In this document: positions 43,454 to 53,937 of the stretch, in pieces
How positions within the stretch are numbered: position 1 is the stretch's first letter
How the letters are laid out: each line of letters opens with the position of its first letter
Origin: Bostrychus sinensis
Taxonomy: Eukaryota; Chordata; Actinopteri; Gobiiformes; Eleotridae
Length of the DNA: 64,000 bases
Reading direction: 5' to 3'
Assembly (NCBI GenBank): GCA_020698575.1
Contig: CM036244.1
Span: forward strand, 28,866,034 to 28,930,033
Translations under genes and position numbers: made by a program
Notes under the pieces: model-generated
What the model was told of the DNA's origin: nothing
Database searches by the model: none
What the model saw: only the letters and a program-made list of their open reading frames with translations

Positions 43454-46400
43454 TTAAGGGCTGACACCGGACGGCCCAGGATCATGAGGGTGGCGGCGGT
43501 GAAAGTCACTAATGAGTCCCGGGTCCAGGAAATTGCTTGCAGAGACCCATGACCTCTCCTCAGGGCCATAACCCTCCCAGTCCACCAAATATTGTAGGCC
43601 CCGGCCCCTTCGACGTACAGCCAACAACCTCCGAACAGTGTAGACAGGTCCGCCATCAACCATCCGGGGGGGCGGTGGGGGCTTGGAGGCTGGGACCAAG
43701 TGGCTCTCCTTAACTGGTTTAACTCTGCTGACATGAAAGGTGGGATGGACCTTCATGGTCCTGGGAAGTCTCAATCTCACGGCCACAGGGTTAATCACCT
43801 TGGATACTGGGAATGGCCCAACAAAACGGGGGGCCAACTTACGGGACTCCAGGCGTAAGGGAAGGTCTTTAGTAGACAGCCATACCCTTTGTCCAATATG
43901 GTAGGTGGGTGCAGTCCTCCTTCTACGATCCGCAGCTCTCTTATAGGTGTAGGAACTCTGAAGCAGGGCATGATGAGCCCTCAACCAGGTGTGGCGACAA
44001 CGACGAACCAGGACTTGGGCTGAAGGCACATTTACTTCACGCTCCAGGGCTGGAAACAGAGGTGGCTGATAGCCGAACACACACTGGAAGGGAGACAAGC
44101 CTGTGGAAGCATTAGGCAGGGTATTGTGAGCATATTCAAGCCATACTAACATTTTACTCCATGAAGAGGGGTTCCGAGAGGTGAGGCAGCGCAGACCAGT
44201 CTCGAGAACCTGGTTGACTCGTTCAGTCTGTCCATTAGTTTGAGGATGGTGACCAGATGACAAGCTCGTCGTTGCTCCTAGGAGATGGCAGAAGGCTTTC
44301 CAGAACTGTGCTACAAACTGTGGTCCTCGGTCCGACAGCACATCCCTGGGAAAACCATACACTCGACAGACGTGAGTTAGGAGCACTTCAGCTGTCTCCT
44401 TGGCAGAGGGCAGTTTAGGTAAGGGTATGAATCTGACCATCTTAGAGAATCTGTCCACAACAGTAAGCACAGTAGTATTACCATCCGAAGTAGGCAACCC
44501 AGTGACAAAATCCAATGAGATATCTGACCAGGGACAATGAGGCACAGGCAGAGGGTACAGGAGTCCAGTGGCGGGACAATTGGAGGACTTGTTGCGGGAA
44601 CAAACATCGCAGGCTGCAACAAATTCCGCCACATCCTTCTTCATGTTAGGCCACCAAAACCTCTCCCGGACTCTAAACAGAGTTCTCTGTACACCAGGAT
44701 GACAGGAAACTAAAGAGGAATGAGACCAGGAAATTACCTCTCCCCTCAATCCAGGAGGAACAAACAGACGGTTGGTTGGCACATTCTGAGGGACCTCAGC
44801 ATTGCGAAGGGCCTCTCTGACTTTGGACTCAATACTCCAGGAGATTGCTCGGACAAAACAGGAGCTTGGCAGGATGGAAGAGCTGGCACCCAGGTCACAT
44901 TCATGGGGGAAGAGCCTCGACAATGAGTCAGGTTTCTGATTCTTTGACCCTGGACGATATGATACAGTGAAATTAAAACGTGAGAAGAAAAGGGCCCACC
45001 TTGCTTTCCTCGGATTCAGTCTTTTGGCTGCCTTGAGATATTCCAAGTTCTTATGGTCCGTCCAAACCAGAAAAGGCTGTTCTGTGCCCTCCAATAGATG
45101 CCTCGATTCCTCCAGTGCCACCTTTATAGCCAGCAGCTCCCGGTCTCCCACATCATAGTTGCGCTCTGATGAAGAAAGTTTCTTTGACAGAAATGCACAG
45201 GGGTGTAATTTATTGTCTTTTACTGACCTCTGAGATAAAACTGCTCCAACTCCCACGTTAGATGCATCCACCTCAACCACAAACTGGAGCAAGGGGTCTG
45301 GAAGCGCCAGTACGGGGGCGGTTGTGAAGTGATTTTTCAGGTCTTGAAAGGCTGCCTCCACTTGTTTGGACCAAGAAAACTGAAACTTGGAAGAGGTAAG
45401 TTTATGTAAAGGTGCCGCAATAGAGCTGAAGTTCTTAATGAATTTACGGTAAAAATTAGCAAAACCCAAGAAACGTTGTATGTCCCGACGGCAGGAGGGT
45501 GTGGGCCAGTCTTTGACTGCTTGGACCTTGCCAGGGTCCATCTTCAACTCCCCCTGAGCAACCACCATTCCCAAAAATGAAACTGAGGGAACATGAAATT
45601 CGCACTTCTCTGCTTTCACATATAAGTTATTGTCTAAAAGCCGTCTGAGCACTTGTTTGACATGGGAAACATGAGAGTCCAAGTCAGGAGAGAAAATGAG
45701 AATGTCATCTAAGTAAACAAACACAAACTTATTTAACATGTCTCTTAAAACATCATTGACTAAGGCTTGGAATACTGCAGGTGCGTTAGTCAGACCAAAA
45801 GGCATCACAAAATATTCATAATGCCCACTTGGGGTATTGAAGGCTGTTTTCCATTCATCCCCCTCCCTTATCCTAACCAGATGGTAAGCATTTCTCAAGT
45901 CCAACTTAGTAAAAATCTTAGCTCCCTGCAACAGTTCAAAACCAGAGGAGATTAAAGGGAGGGGGTACCTGTTCTTTATGGTGATGTTGTTAAGACCACG
46001 GTTGTCAATGCACGGGCGGAGTGTCTTATCCTTTTTGTCCACAAAGAAAAATCCTGCACCGGCCGGAGAGGAAGATGGGCGAATAATGCTGGCCTTGAGA
46101 GCAGAGGAGATGTACTCTTCCATGGCCTGCCATTCTCGAGGTGACAGAGAGTAGAGGCACCCCTTAGGTGGTGAGGTTCCAGGAAGAAGGTCAATAGCAC
46201 AGTCGTAGGGCCGATGAGGTGGAAGGGCGGTAGCCTTAGCCTTGCTAAAAACCTCTTTCAACTTGAAGAAGTACTCAGGGACTGAAGACAAATCTGGAAA
46301 CTGTGAATCGTCAGAAGTGTTTGAGTTCCCTGAAGTCACAGGTAAGGGTTGAAAACATTGTTCCTTACAGTTGGAACACCAGGAAATAATATTGCCAGTG

Positions 46401-46942
46401 GACCAGTCGATGTGGGGGCTGTGTTGAATAAGCCAAGGATAGCCCAGAATTAGCGGATGGTTAAATAGGTGAAAATTTACTTGCTCTGAGTGGGAGTCGG
46501 GAAAAATAAGGGAGACTGGGCTAGTAAAGTGGGTTACAGTGCACAAGAGGCGACCATCGAGAGCAGTAGCTGTCATGGGCTGAGACAGAGGCAGTGAGGA
46601 GAGGCCTAACTCTCTAGCTAGAGAAAAATCCATAAAATTGGCATCAGCTCCAGAATCAACCAGAGCTGGAAGGCTGCGTGAATGAGAGGAGGACATTAGC
46701 TGAACCTTAGTGAGCTGACGACTAGAACTAGTCTTAATAGCAGCAGAACTCACCAAGACAGACGATTTAAGAGATCCGGCATTCCTCTTCACGGGACAGG
46801 AAGCGAGGAAATGGCCCAACTGGCCGCAGTAGATGCAGCTCCCCTCATCCATTCGCCGTTGACGTTCAGCAGGAGAGAGCCTGGTACGTCCAATCTGCAT
46901 AAAAGAAAATAAAAAGACAAACTTGATTGACCGGAGAGACAT
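43454..46942 (-). CDS. Ty3/gypsy Gag-remnant/Pol polyprotein with chromodomain
   Basis: 1,162 residues without a stop. Order: LTR-derived start (residues 1-14), CCHC zinc knuckle at C36, C39, H44, C49, aspartic protease DSGA (96-99), reverse transcriptase with LDLRNAYH (347-354) and YLDD (410-413), RNase H with D559, E602 and D629, integrase zinc finger H741/H748/C778/C781 and catalytic D811, D871, E907 (exactly 35 residues between the last two), then a chromodomain at about 1099-1155 (YLVDWEGY). Full elements have several hundred gag residues before the knuckle; only a stub remains. All catalytic residues I can check are kept. The chromodomain is characteristic of chromoviruses and in that group guides integration into chromatin. 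The ATG lies within the LTR remnant, so whether it is translated is unknown. Confidence 0.93.
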   Translation of the reverse strand: MSLRSIKFVFLFSFMQIGRTRLSPAERQRRMDEGSCIYCGQLGHFLASCPVKRNAGSLKSSVLVSSAAIKTSSSRQLTKVQLMSSSHSRSLPALVDSGADANFMDFSLARELGLSSLPLSQPMTATALDGRLLCTVTHFTSPVSLIFPDSHSEQVNFHLFNHPLILGYPWLIQHSPHIDWSTGNIISWCSNCKEQCFQPLPVTSGNSNTSDDSQFPDLSSVPEYFFKLKEVFSKAKATALPPHRPYDCAIDLLPGTSPPKGCLYSLSPREWQAMEEYISSALKASIIRPSSSPAGAGFFFVDKKDKTLRPCIDNRGLNNITIKNRYPLPLISSGFELLQGAKIFTKLDLRNAYHLVRIREGDEWKTAFNTPSGHYEYFVMPFGLTNAPAVFQALVNDVLRDMLNKFVFVYLDDILIFSPDLDSHVSHVKQVLRRLLDNNLYVKAEKCEFHVPSVSFLGMVVAQGELKMDPGKVQAVKDWPTPSCRRDIQRFLGFANFYRKFIKNFSSIAAPLHKLTSSKFQFSWSKQVEAAFQDLKNHFTTAPVLALPDPLLQFVVEVDASNVGVGAVLSQRSVKDNKLHPCAFLSKKLSSSERNYDVGDRELLAIKVALEESRHLLEGTEQPFLVWTDHKNLEYLKAAKRLNPRKARWALFFSRFNFTVSYRPGSKNQKPDSLSRLFPHECDLGASSSILPSSCFVRAISWSIESKVREALRNAEVPQNVPTNRLFVPPGLRGEVISWSHSSLVSCHPGVQRTLFRVRERFWWPNMKKDVAEFVAACDVCSRNKSSNCPATGLLYPLPVPHCPWSDISLDFVTGLPTSDGNTTVLTVVDRFSKMVRFIPLPKLPSAKETAEVLLTHVCRVYGFPRDVLSDRGPQFVAQFWKAFCHLLGATTSLSSGHHPQTNGQTERVNQVLETGLRCLTSRNPSSWSKMLVWLEYAHNTLPNASTGLSPFQCVFGYQPPLFPALEREVNVPSAQVLVRRCRHTWLRAHHALLQSSYTYKRAADRRRRTAPTYHIGQRVWLSTKDLPLRLESRKLAPRFVGPFPVSKVINPVAVRLRLPRTMKVHPTFHVSRVKPVKESHLVPASKPPPPPRMVDGGPVYTVRRLLAVRRRGRGLQYLVDWEGYGPEERSWVSASNFLDPGLISDFHRRHPHDPGPSGVSP

Positions 46943-46946
46943 GACA
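46904..46946 (-). repeat. 5' LTR remnant, 43 bp
   Basis: Identical to the outer 43 bp of the 3' LTR (43399-43441 region) and then joined directly to gag-pol sequence (TTTTATGCAGATTGG on the minus strand). It supplies the first codons of the large ORF. Confidence 0.9.
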
Positions 46947-46952
46947 ATTTTA

Positions 46953-48130
46953 GAACATAATAGATGTATTCCAAAGAATGGTGCTATAAACCTAACAAAC
47001 TAAAATGCATTTCCTATAGAGGAATTAGCATTAGCCACCAAATATGGCAAATTATCAGTGATCAAGATGATTAAGATGGTTTTGGCAATTGACAATCAAT
47101 CATTTGCGTCATGTTTGAGCCTGGGTTTGATACCATATACTTTATTGTCCCCTTGTGGAAATTTGTCTTGGACTCAGAAAACATTAGTCTGGCTGGCCAG
47201 ACAAACTCTTATTCTATTCTACAGGCCAACAAAGAAGTTAGTCTGGTATCCCTTCACATAAGTTTCATTTCTATGAGTGGAACAATCACAGGCGGAGTAA
47301 CCAACCAGATAAATGAAGGGTGGGACATAAGTGGCACACCGCTGCCCAAACAAACGTGGCGGATTGCAGTTTTCGCCATAAAACACCAGAATATGCAGTG
47401 TTATGAGCCACTTTGTACTTATTTATGACCAAGGACAGCAGCAGAAGCCAGTTGTACAAAGACTTGTGGAAAAAGAAAAAAGTCTCGCAGAGACTCCAGC
47501 AGACTCCAGCAAAATCAACAGGTGACAGAGGAAAGGACTACACACTGTTAATCAGGTCAGAGAAGTTATAAAATTAGTTTGGTATTACCCAGCATTATTT
47601 TTGGAGATTAACTTCCGTATTCGTAAGACGCGCTGTAAAGAAACGGCTGTGAAAGCCCAGTTCCAAATTGATTGGGAGAAACTGTTCACTGCGAGTGAGG
47701 AATCAGACTGTCCTACTTTTGAAAAGAAAGTAGGAGATCCTGGGTGGCCAGGTTAAGAAAACATTAACAAGTGTATCAACCTTAAACTGATTCATTTATT
47801 GTAGCAATTTGCATATCAATTACATTTAAGCTAAAGGCTACATAGTATATGTATCTGATCCTGATGCCCGCTTCACACTGGATGAATGCTGTACTGAACA
47901 AACCATCCCCTACTTTCAGCTTTTGAACAACAGAGAGCCATCAGTGAACCTCTGACATCACTGACCTGCTGGACAGAATCCCACAGAAAAAAAAAAAAAA
48001 AGCTTTTTGATGAACACATTTAAGGGTGAATTAATTAATTTGAAGAGAACAACTAAATTTCCTGTAGGAGATTATCAAAGTCAAACTTAACTGAACTCTC
48101 AGGACAGAATTATCCTTATACCTTAAAGAC
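46953..48130. other. Gene-free DNA with two old repeats
   Basis: 47145-47185 carries TTTATTGTCCCCTTGTGGAA with ATTTGTCTTGGACTC, a phrase seen widely in fish repeats. 47280-47520 matches 18770-19070 (see there). No gene. Confidence 0.5.
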
Positions 48131-50341
48131 TTATGTGCATCTTTGCCAATAATCAATGTAAACAAAATTGCTCACATTGTCAACAGCAAAGTGTGATGAA
48201 GGCAGGTTTTTGTAACAAAATCAATGAGAAGCATGACTTATCTTATGCCGGCGCCTGTTTTCCCGGCCAGGCTGCTAAGCTCAGGTTTACAGAGCTAGCA
48301 ACCCGTGGATGTGTGAATCCAGCAGTTTGCTCTCCCCTCCAATGCCAGCTCCTTTCTTACAGCAGCCCAATCCATGATCCAAATACTAACAAATTAGCAT
48401 TTTTTCAAGCAAAAGGTTATGAATAAGCTTTTTAGGTAACAGGGTTGGCACTGCTCAAAAGCTAGCATGACACATTTACATCTAATTATATAACATGTAT
48501 TGTACTCTAAAATATGTACATAACTTAGGTCAGAATTACTGGAGTGAAACTGACCTTTTACTGTATTTGCAGTAGGACATGGAAGTCATGGAAAGCTTTT
48601 CTGCTGTCATGGCCATGATCCATTGAAACTAAGAGTGCTTTAATAAATAAGACATTTGATTTAACATTTTTCTATTATGCAAATGTGTAGTAGTAGTATT
48701 GGGCCTTGGACAAAATTATGCAATCCCTGATCAAGGAGTAATTCAAGGGATTCTGTACCATTTTGAGACATAGATGGAAAATACTAACTTCACTCACTCA
48801 CCAATGATTAGATTTAGTGGCTTTGATTTTTTTTTTTTTATATACATCTATCTACATCTATCTACATATATATTTTATATACATTGACACCTTTCTTTAT
48901 AGCCTTTCTAAAAAACCTTTTGCGCTGTACTGTATGCTGAAACCAGTTAGCATTTCTATTATGGGTTGCATCAGTTCATTCAAATGCATACTCAACATAA
49001 ATAAAATGGACTTGCAACACTGTTTTCTTTTTAAAATACAATCCTGCGTTGTATTGTGGTAAAATAGTTTTGTATAGTTTGGTCCCTTGAAGTGTTGCAA
49101 ATTCATTGCCCTTCAGCTTTTTCTCATCCTGAATCTGATCTTAAACATCAGACAGTTCCTAAGCTCACAATGCACAGTCAGTATCGGTTTCTGCAGTAAG
49201 TATTCAAGGTTAAAGTGTATACGTTTACCAAAAGTGCCATAGCATTGACGTGATATGTTAAATTCAACGTGAGCATAAGAGACAAGATTTTCATGAATTA
49301 CAGTTTAACACTTTTGGCAGAGGAAAAGAAAACCACATCTACGCTGTAAAGGTTAAGCCTTGAATCTCACTCTTTGTTGCACTAATATTGGTTATAAATC
49401 ATATTTTTCACAGTGTGGGCAGCTTCATCCACTGCTTAGAGGAAGCTCCTGATAACTTTTTTTTTCTTGGCCAAGCCACTCTCTTTTCCAGACTTCTGCA
49501 AATGTCATTTAGTCAATACAGTGGAGACGAGATACCTGCTCACATAGGTCACTACAGATAGCACAGACTTCAGCTGACAACCTCCGTCTCCCAAGATTGT
49601 ATCCTTAGACTTAATGTAAGGACAAAAAGAAGTCAGGCTTGGAGTTCTACTTTGTATAAAAAATAATTACAGCAACAACAGATCTAAGCTATATAAGAAG
49701 AAAAAGGATCTGAGGTGTAGTGAAATCACCTGTTATTTCCAAATATTCTTGCTACAAACATCCTGTCCAGTGGAAGAAGCTTATTGTGGTTAAAGACACA
49801 ACAAACACAACAATAACCAAAAATTATCATTTCTGACAAACAAAAATTTATCTAACAAATTTACAATGACAAATCTACAAAGACATTAGTATGGGACTCT
49901 CCTGCTCATAGTGTATGGTCATCTTTACTCTGGGATGTGATAAGACCCTTTCAAGTTCTATGGTCCTCAGCTTTGGCATATCTTTTATCAATCTGAAGCT
50001 GGACAGATGGAGAGATACAGAAATAGAGAGCTAGAGATTCATTCAGAGATTAATTTTCTTCTGCTTTTTTGTGGTTAGAGGGCTGAGGAACTGGCCAGTC
50101 AGTCCCAGGACTGACATTTATAGACACACAATGACAACCACTCTCACATTTCACATTTCTCTGAGCTCATCAATACTGCCACTGAAAGGTTTGGCTGTTG
50201 AATGTATGGGTCTACTGTGTACTTGTAATATGTAAATTATGTTTTTATTTACTTGCCTTATCTTACATTCATTCAGTAGAAGTTAAATTTACAATCACCA
50301 ATTCTCCTTAGACATGCATCAGGAATATAATGTACAATTTT
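48131..50341. other. Long gene-free interval
   Basis: No exon. A short ATCTATCTACATCTATCTAC simple repeat is near 48846-48866. 48735-48780 is a fragment of the ACCTCCACC-type repeat. The 48133-48426 ORF (97 codons) has no recognised domain. Confidence 0.45.
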
Positions 50342-50808
50342 GGTTGCCTTGTTGTCATAGAATTTTAGAGCCTATAGTTTAAACTTAAGCTGGAGGCAGG
50401 TCAGAATTCTATGATAGAATCTGCTGCTAAAGATTCACAATGCAGATGTCTTGGTGTGGTTTATGGTTAATATCTTTGCAATTACTGGACCTATGCATAT
50501 TAAACAAAAACTGGTACAAAGTTCAGAGTCTTACCTGTCAGTAATGACCTAAAGTTCATTCTTCACTATAGCATCAGCATCATAAAGTTGTGATATTATT
50601 GAAACACACAGGCGTGATTGCTGTCAGCAGACTTGACATTAACCACAAGATTTTTTCAGTGTGTGCAGACCCAGTTGCTGGCAAAAATGATCAGGTTCAA
50701 TATTTGTGGCTTTTCTGTTTGGATATTTCCTTTAAAAAATGTGCCTCACCTATACATTTATACAGGCCCATGCCCTCCATCTGAGGTTTCTCGAATGTGA
50801 ACACAACC
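50342..50808 (+). mobile_element. GGTTGTGTTCACAT-ended element (copy 2)
   Basis: Same orientation and order as 35061-35535. Here the right end, ATGTGAACACAACC, is exactly inverse to the GGTTGTGTTCACAT left end of copy 1, while this copy's own left end is diverged. Together the two copies define an element of about 470 bp with 14-bp inverted ends. No ORF. Confidence 0.75.
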
Positions 50809-50999
50809 TATTGTTACCAAAAATGTGTATCTGCCTACTTTGCAGTTGCAACCTGTGCTTGAGGTTTTAGAGGCTGTTTTGTCTAATTTATTTTGACTTT
50901 GTTTTGAGGAAGGCCTAAAGATTTTATGTTTCACTGAAATGTCAAAATAAAAGCTTTTTAATCTACACACCTTTTTGAGCGCCTTGGCTTGGCATTAGT
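50809..50999. other. Gene-free DNA
   Basis: Short unassigned stretch. Confidence 0.5.
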
Positions 51000-51684
51000 T
51001 TTAGAGCTATACTTAGTAACTTTTTCCCTTAAATAAACAGTTTTAGAGTCCGTGTGATGGTTAAATGAGGTGTTGAAGGTACACACAAGAAGAAAAATTC
51101 AATAACTACTGGATTTGAAGTTTGTCATGCCATTTTGACATGGCATGTCACACACTTATTGATCATGTGATCTTCAGCTGTGTATTTATTGCCAGTGACT
51201 TCCTGTTTCCTGTAAATTACAAACTGATGATGGCGTTTGAACACTGAAATGTTTTTGAAGAAAACAAACTCTAAGTCCAGTAATTAGTGAATTTTTGTTC
51301 TTGTGTATTTTGTCCACCTGGATGTGCATGAACCTACATAGATGAGTTTTTTAAGGGTGAATGAAGCGCCCGGCATCTGCCCCTAGTGTCTCTGGGCCAA
51401 AACAACACTAGCAAGCACAAATATGAGCGCTGTTGACCTGATTTCACAGAAGTCTCAAGTTTTGCGAGAAACTGGCACATCGTTTTTAGCAAAACAGCAA
51501 GCTAGCAATGCTTTATTTATCAATTACCGTCATGGCAGAAAAAACTTGGAGGGGAAAATGAAAGTATAGGTAAGGTATTTACAATAGTGATTTACTCCAA
51601 AATATAAGAGCAGCTCCATAGAGGAAAATTAGGCAAAAATAGTGAAAATATGAGCAAATTAAGTTCCGCTTTTAACTCCCTTTA
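51000..51684. mobile_element. TTAA-type element (copy 2), inverted relative to copy 1
   Basis: The right part (51345-51684) matches the reverse complement of 33072-33513 closely: AAAACAGCAAGCTAGC, GGCAGAAAAAACTT and GAGCAGCTCCATAGAGG-like blocks in order. The left end (TTAGTAACTTTTTCCC) is also related. About 240 bp of foreign inverted-repeat sequence lies inside (51077-51322). Confidence 0.72.
51077..51322. mobile_element. Small inverted-repeat element nested in the TTAA-type element
   Basis: ACACAAGAAGAAAAATTCAA at the left and the inverse of ATTTTTGTTCTTGTGT at the right pair, with continuing similarity inward (ACTGGATTTGAAGTTTG / CAAACTCTAAGTCCAGT). Inside is a short palindrome ATGCCA...TGGCAT near 51128-51149. 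Absent from copy 1 at 33072, so it came later or marks a subfamily. Confidence 0.65.
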
Positions 51685-51689
51685 AAAAC

Positions 51690-52020
51690 AAGTGAGCGCG
51701 ATTAAATTCAAATACGTATAACTAAATCTTTTCCCTCCCCAGATTTGGTGAGTGTGGTATGCCTTAGCTTTGCATGGCTAACTCTTATTCAATTGTGAAA
51801 TGAAACAAGGCGAGGAATTGATGACCCCTGATAAAAACATCAAGGGCTGCGGCTTATTACAGACACTGTCTACGTGCCTGTAATGAAGGCAAATGTTGAC
51901 TGTGGAGCATTGGAATAAGCACAGTTTATGTTAATGACTCGGTGCAGATAAAAATAAAGCCCAAATCATTTCAAAGTGTTCCTGATGCGGATTAGCTTTG
52001 AAGATGGTGGAATAATCTGC
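51690..52020. other. Repeat-free stretch, candidate conserved non-coding element
   Basis: High-complexity sequence without homopolymers, repeat phrases or coding potential, placed between transposons. It contains GCCTGTAATGAAGGCAAATG and TTAATGACTC-type AT-rich cores. No alignment is available here, so conservation is a guess. Confidence 0.3.
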
Positions 52021-52180
52021 TGTTTACATATTTTAAAAGGAGTCACTCAGTAGTAGTACACTGAGAAGAACAATTAAACTTACTGATAATAGATGTTTTA
52101 TTTTGGCCCTACATCATTTAAATTGCAAGTGCTGCTGAATAAATATCAGGCCTATGTAACTGTACTGAGTGCCTTAAATA

Positions 52181-52656
52181 AGTGTTTTCCAAACAGGGGT
52201 TTAGGGACCCCTATGTGTACGCTAGCACTTTGCAGGGGATACGTGGAATTATTTCACAACAGTTTTTTTTATTTTTTTATACTGCACTATTGAAACTTAT
52301 GAAAGTGTCTCATTGATGAAAAGGAGGTGAAAGTACTTCAGAATATTATTTGCATTATTTTTTGCGGCATATTTTTAGGTTTAATATGTATTTGTAATTA
52401 TTCAAATGATTTTCATTTTCTTTGTAGTAAAGGTAGCAGGAGTTTATATTGGTAGATTTTCATTGCAAAGGTAGGCCATTTTTTTTTATCTTGAATTTGA
52501 ATTTTAAAAAATGTAAAAGAATTAACATTTTACAAAAGTAAGTACAAAATGCATTTTTGCTAATAAACACAGAGGTTTAAATGACCACTGTTTAAAACAT
52601 TATAAACAATGTGTATGCAGGGGGGATGCAGGACAAAAAAGGTTGGGAACCACTAC
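52181..52656. mobile_element. hAT-type non-autonomous element, about 476 bp
   Basis: The left end AGTGTTTTCCAAACAGGGGT and the inverse of the right end, TAGTGGTTCCCAACCTTTT, fit a fish hAT family whose ends read CAGTGGTTCCCAA. The flanks CTTAAATA and ATTAAATA agree at 7 of 8. The exact right boundary is uncertain by two bases. Confidence 0.65.
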
Positions 52657-52904
52657 ATTAAATAACAAAATACAAGTTGCCGGTTAACTTAAAGCATAAT
52701 CACTTACTTCAATGGAATACAGTAAGTGTGGAACAAATGTGCATTTTGGTTTTACACAAATTGTGGAAAAAAATATGTCATCCTAGTACTGTAACATTGC
52801 ATACACCCTGGTAATTGTTGTATTACATCTTCTATCTGGCACATGGGCATGTGACCGAGTGAAGTATGCTATGTCCGGGTTATTCAAAATATAAATCCAG
52901 CCTC

Positions 52905-53045
52905 AGGGTATCACAAGCTAATGTACTCTTTGTGCCGGCCTCAAGCCTGTATAAACCTAGAGGGCTGTGTTAGAGAGGGCACCTGGCATAAAACCATTGC
53001 CAAATGCACACTAGGGGGCAAATAATTTTCTGAGGCGACCACGAA
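52905..53045 (+). repeat. RTE/Rex3-like LINE tail (copy 3)
   Basis: CTTTGTGCCGGCCTCAAGCC, AGAGAGGGCACCTGGCATAA and AAACCATTGCCAAATGCACA occur in the same order as in the copies at 3012, 56868 and 57871. The most diverged of the forward copies. Confidence 0.6.
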
Positions 53046-53933
53046 AAAACCAAAAATATTATTGCTATAACTTTTTATTGTATATCATTTGTATAGAAGT
53101 ACACTGTTATATCATCATGAATTTTCACTGTAAGAAAAAGCTGCTATAGGCTATTATACATTTTGTATGTTATGCTGTACACCTGTGGTTCATGTCAGTG
53201 TTGCAGGTTTAGATGGTCAGCTCTATAGGTTTTAGAAAAAAAGTCAGGCCAGAGCAAATTAGCATTGCTTTTTTAACATTTTGTTCTAGCCATAGATGAC
53301 GCCCCTCTAAAACAGCATAAGGATTCTGAAAAGGACTGCAAATGGTCACTTGTTGAGTTTACCACAATTGGATTTGGAAACTGGTGATGCATCATTCCGA
53401 GTTTAGCCAAACAAACAGGACACTGGGGAAATTGAGGCACTTGGCAGCTAGAACATCAACCAACTGGCTCACATGGAGTGGACTTGTAAGATTGTTTGGG
53501 GAACATTGCAGTATGAAAGTGCATGATGAGTAATCTCACTGGCTAACCAGAAATATGTTTTACAATATGGTACATGGGACTTAATTTTTAGGTTGCATCT
53601 ACACGACATTACAAGAAATAAGCTTATTCCAATTTAACAAATTACAGGCTGCTGTATATCAAGCCTGTATTCTAAGCACCCTTTTACTTTCTTTGCTTGT
53701 GCTGCACTTAATCCTTGAATATATTTTCTAATTCCAGATTCCTTCTCAAGAAATGGGTTATATTTGAATTTTCCATGGGCCTGTAAGGCAGAATCTTTTT
53801 GGTAAACATTGCATTTATGTAAATTCTGGCATGCTGTTGACAGAGACACTTAAATTGTAACCAAGGCCCGATTTGCCATCTGTATAGCTCTATTGGAGTC
53901 AATTTATACAGAATTGTTTAATTTTAATAATAA
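53046..53933. other. Gene-free DNA
   Basis: No supported feature. Confidence 0.5.
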
Positions 53934-53937
53934 TATA

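Larger units (their letters stand above)
43019..46946 (-). mobile_element. Ty3/gypsy chromovirus retrotransposon, internally deleted
   Basis: The element lies on the minus strand between two copies of ATTTTA (43013-43018 and 46947-46952), read as the target duplication. The 3' LTR is complete (43019-43441, 423 bp, TGTCATGTC to GCCTGACA). The 5' LTR is reduced to its first 43 bp (46904-46946), identical to the same part of the 3' LTR. A purine-rich tract (GGGTGGGGG, minus strand) adjoins the 3' LTR, as expected for plus-strand priming. Most of the 5' LTR, the primer-binding site and nearly all of gag are missing. The remaining ORF is open and the shared LTR part identical, so the insertion seems young. 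Confidence 0.93.

Noticed and set aside
43078..43734. 218-codon minus-strand ORF through the LTR and end of the gypsy ORF
   Set aside because: It overlaps the main Pol ORF in another frame and runs into the LTR; its sequence has no domain and is explained by the LTR and codon composition.
46890..46946. Retrotransposed spliced gypsy RNA as the cause of the LTR-gag junction
   Set aside because: TTTTATGCAG looks like a 3' splice site, but the LTR side has no donor on the minus strand at the junction, so a simple deletion is preferred.
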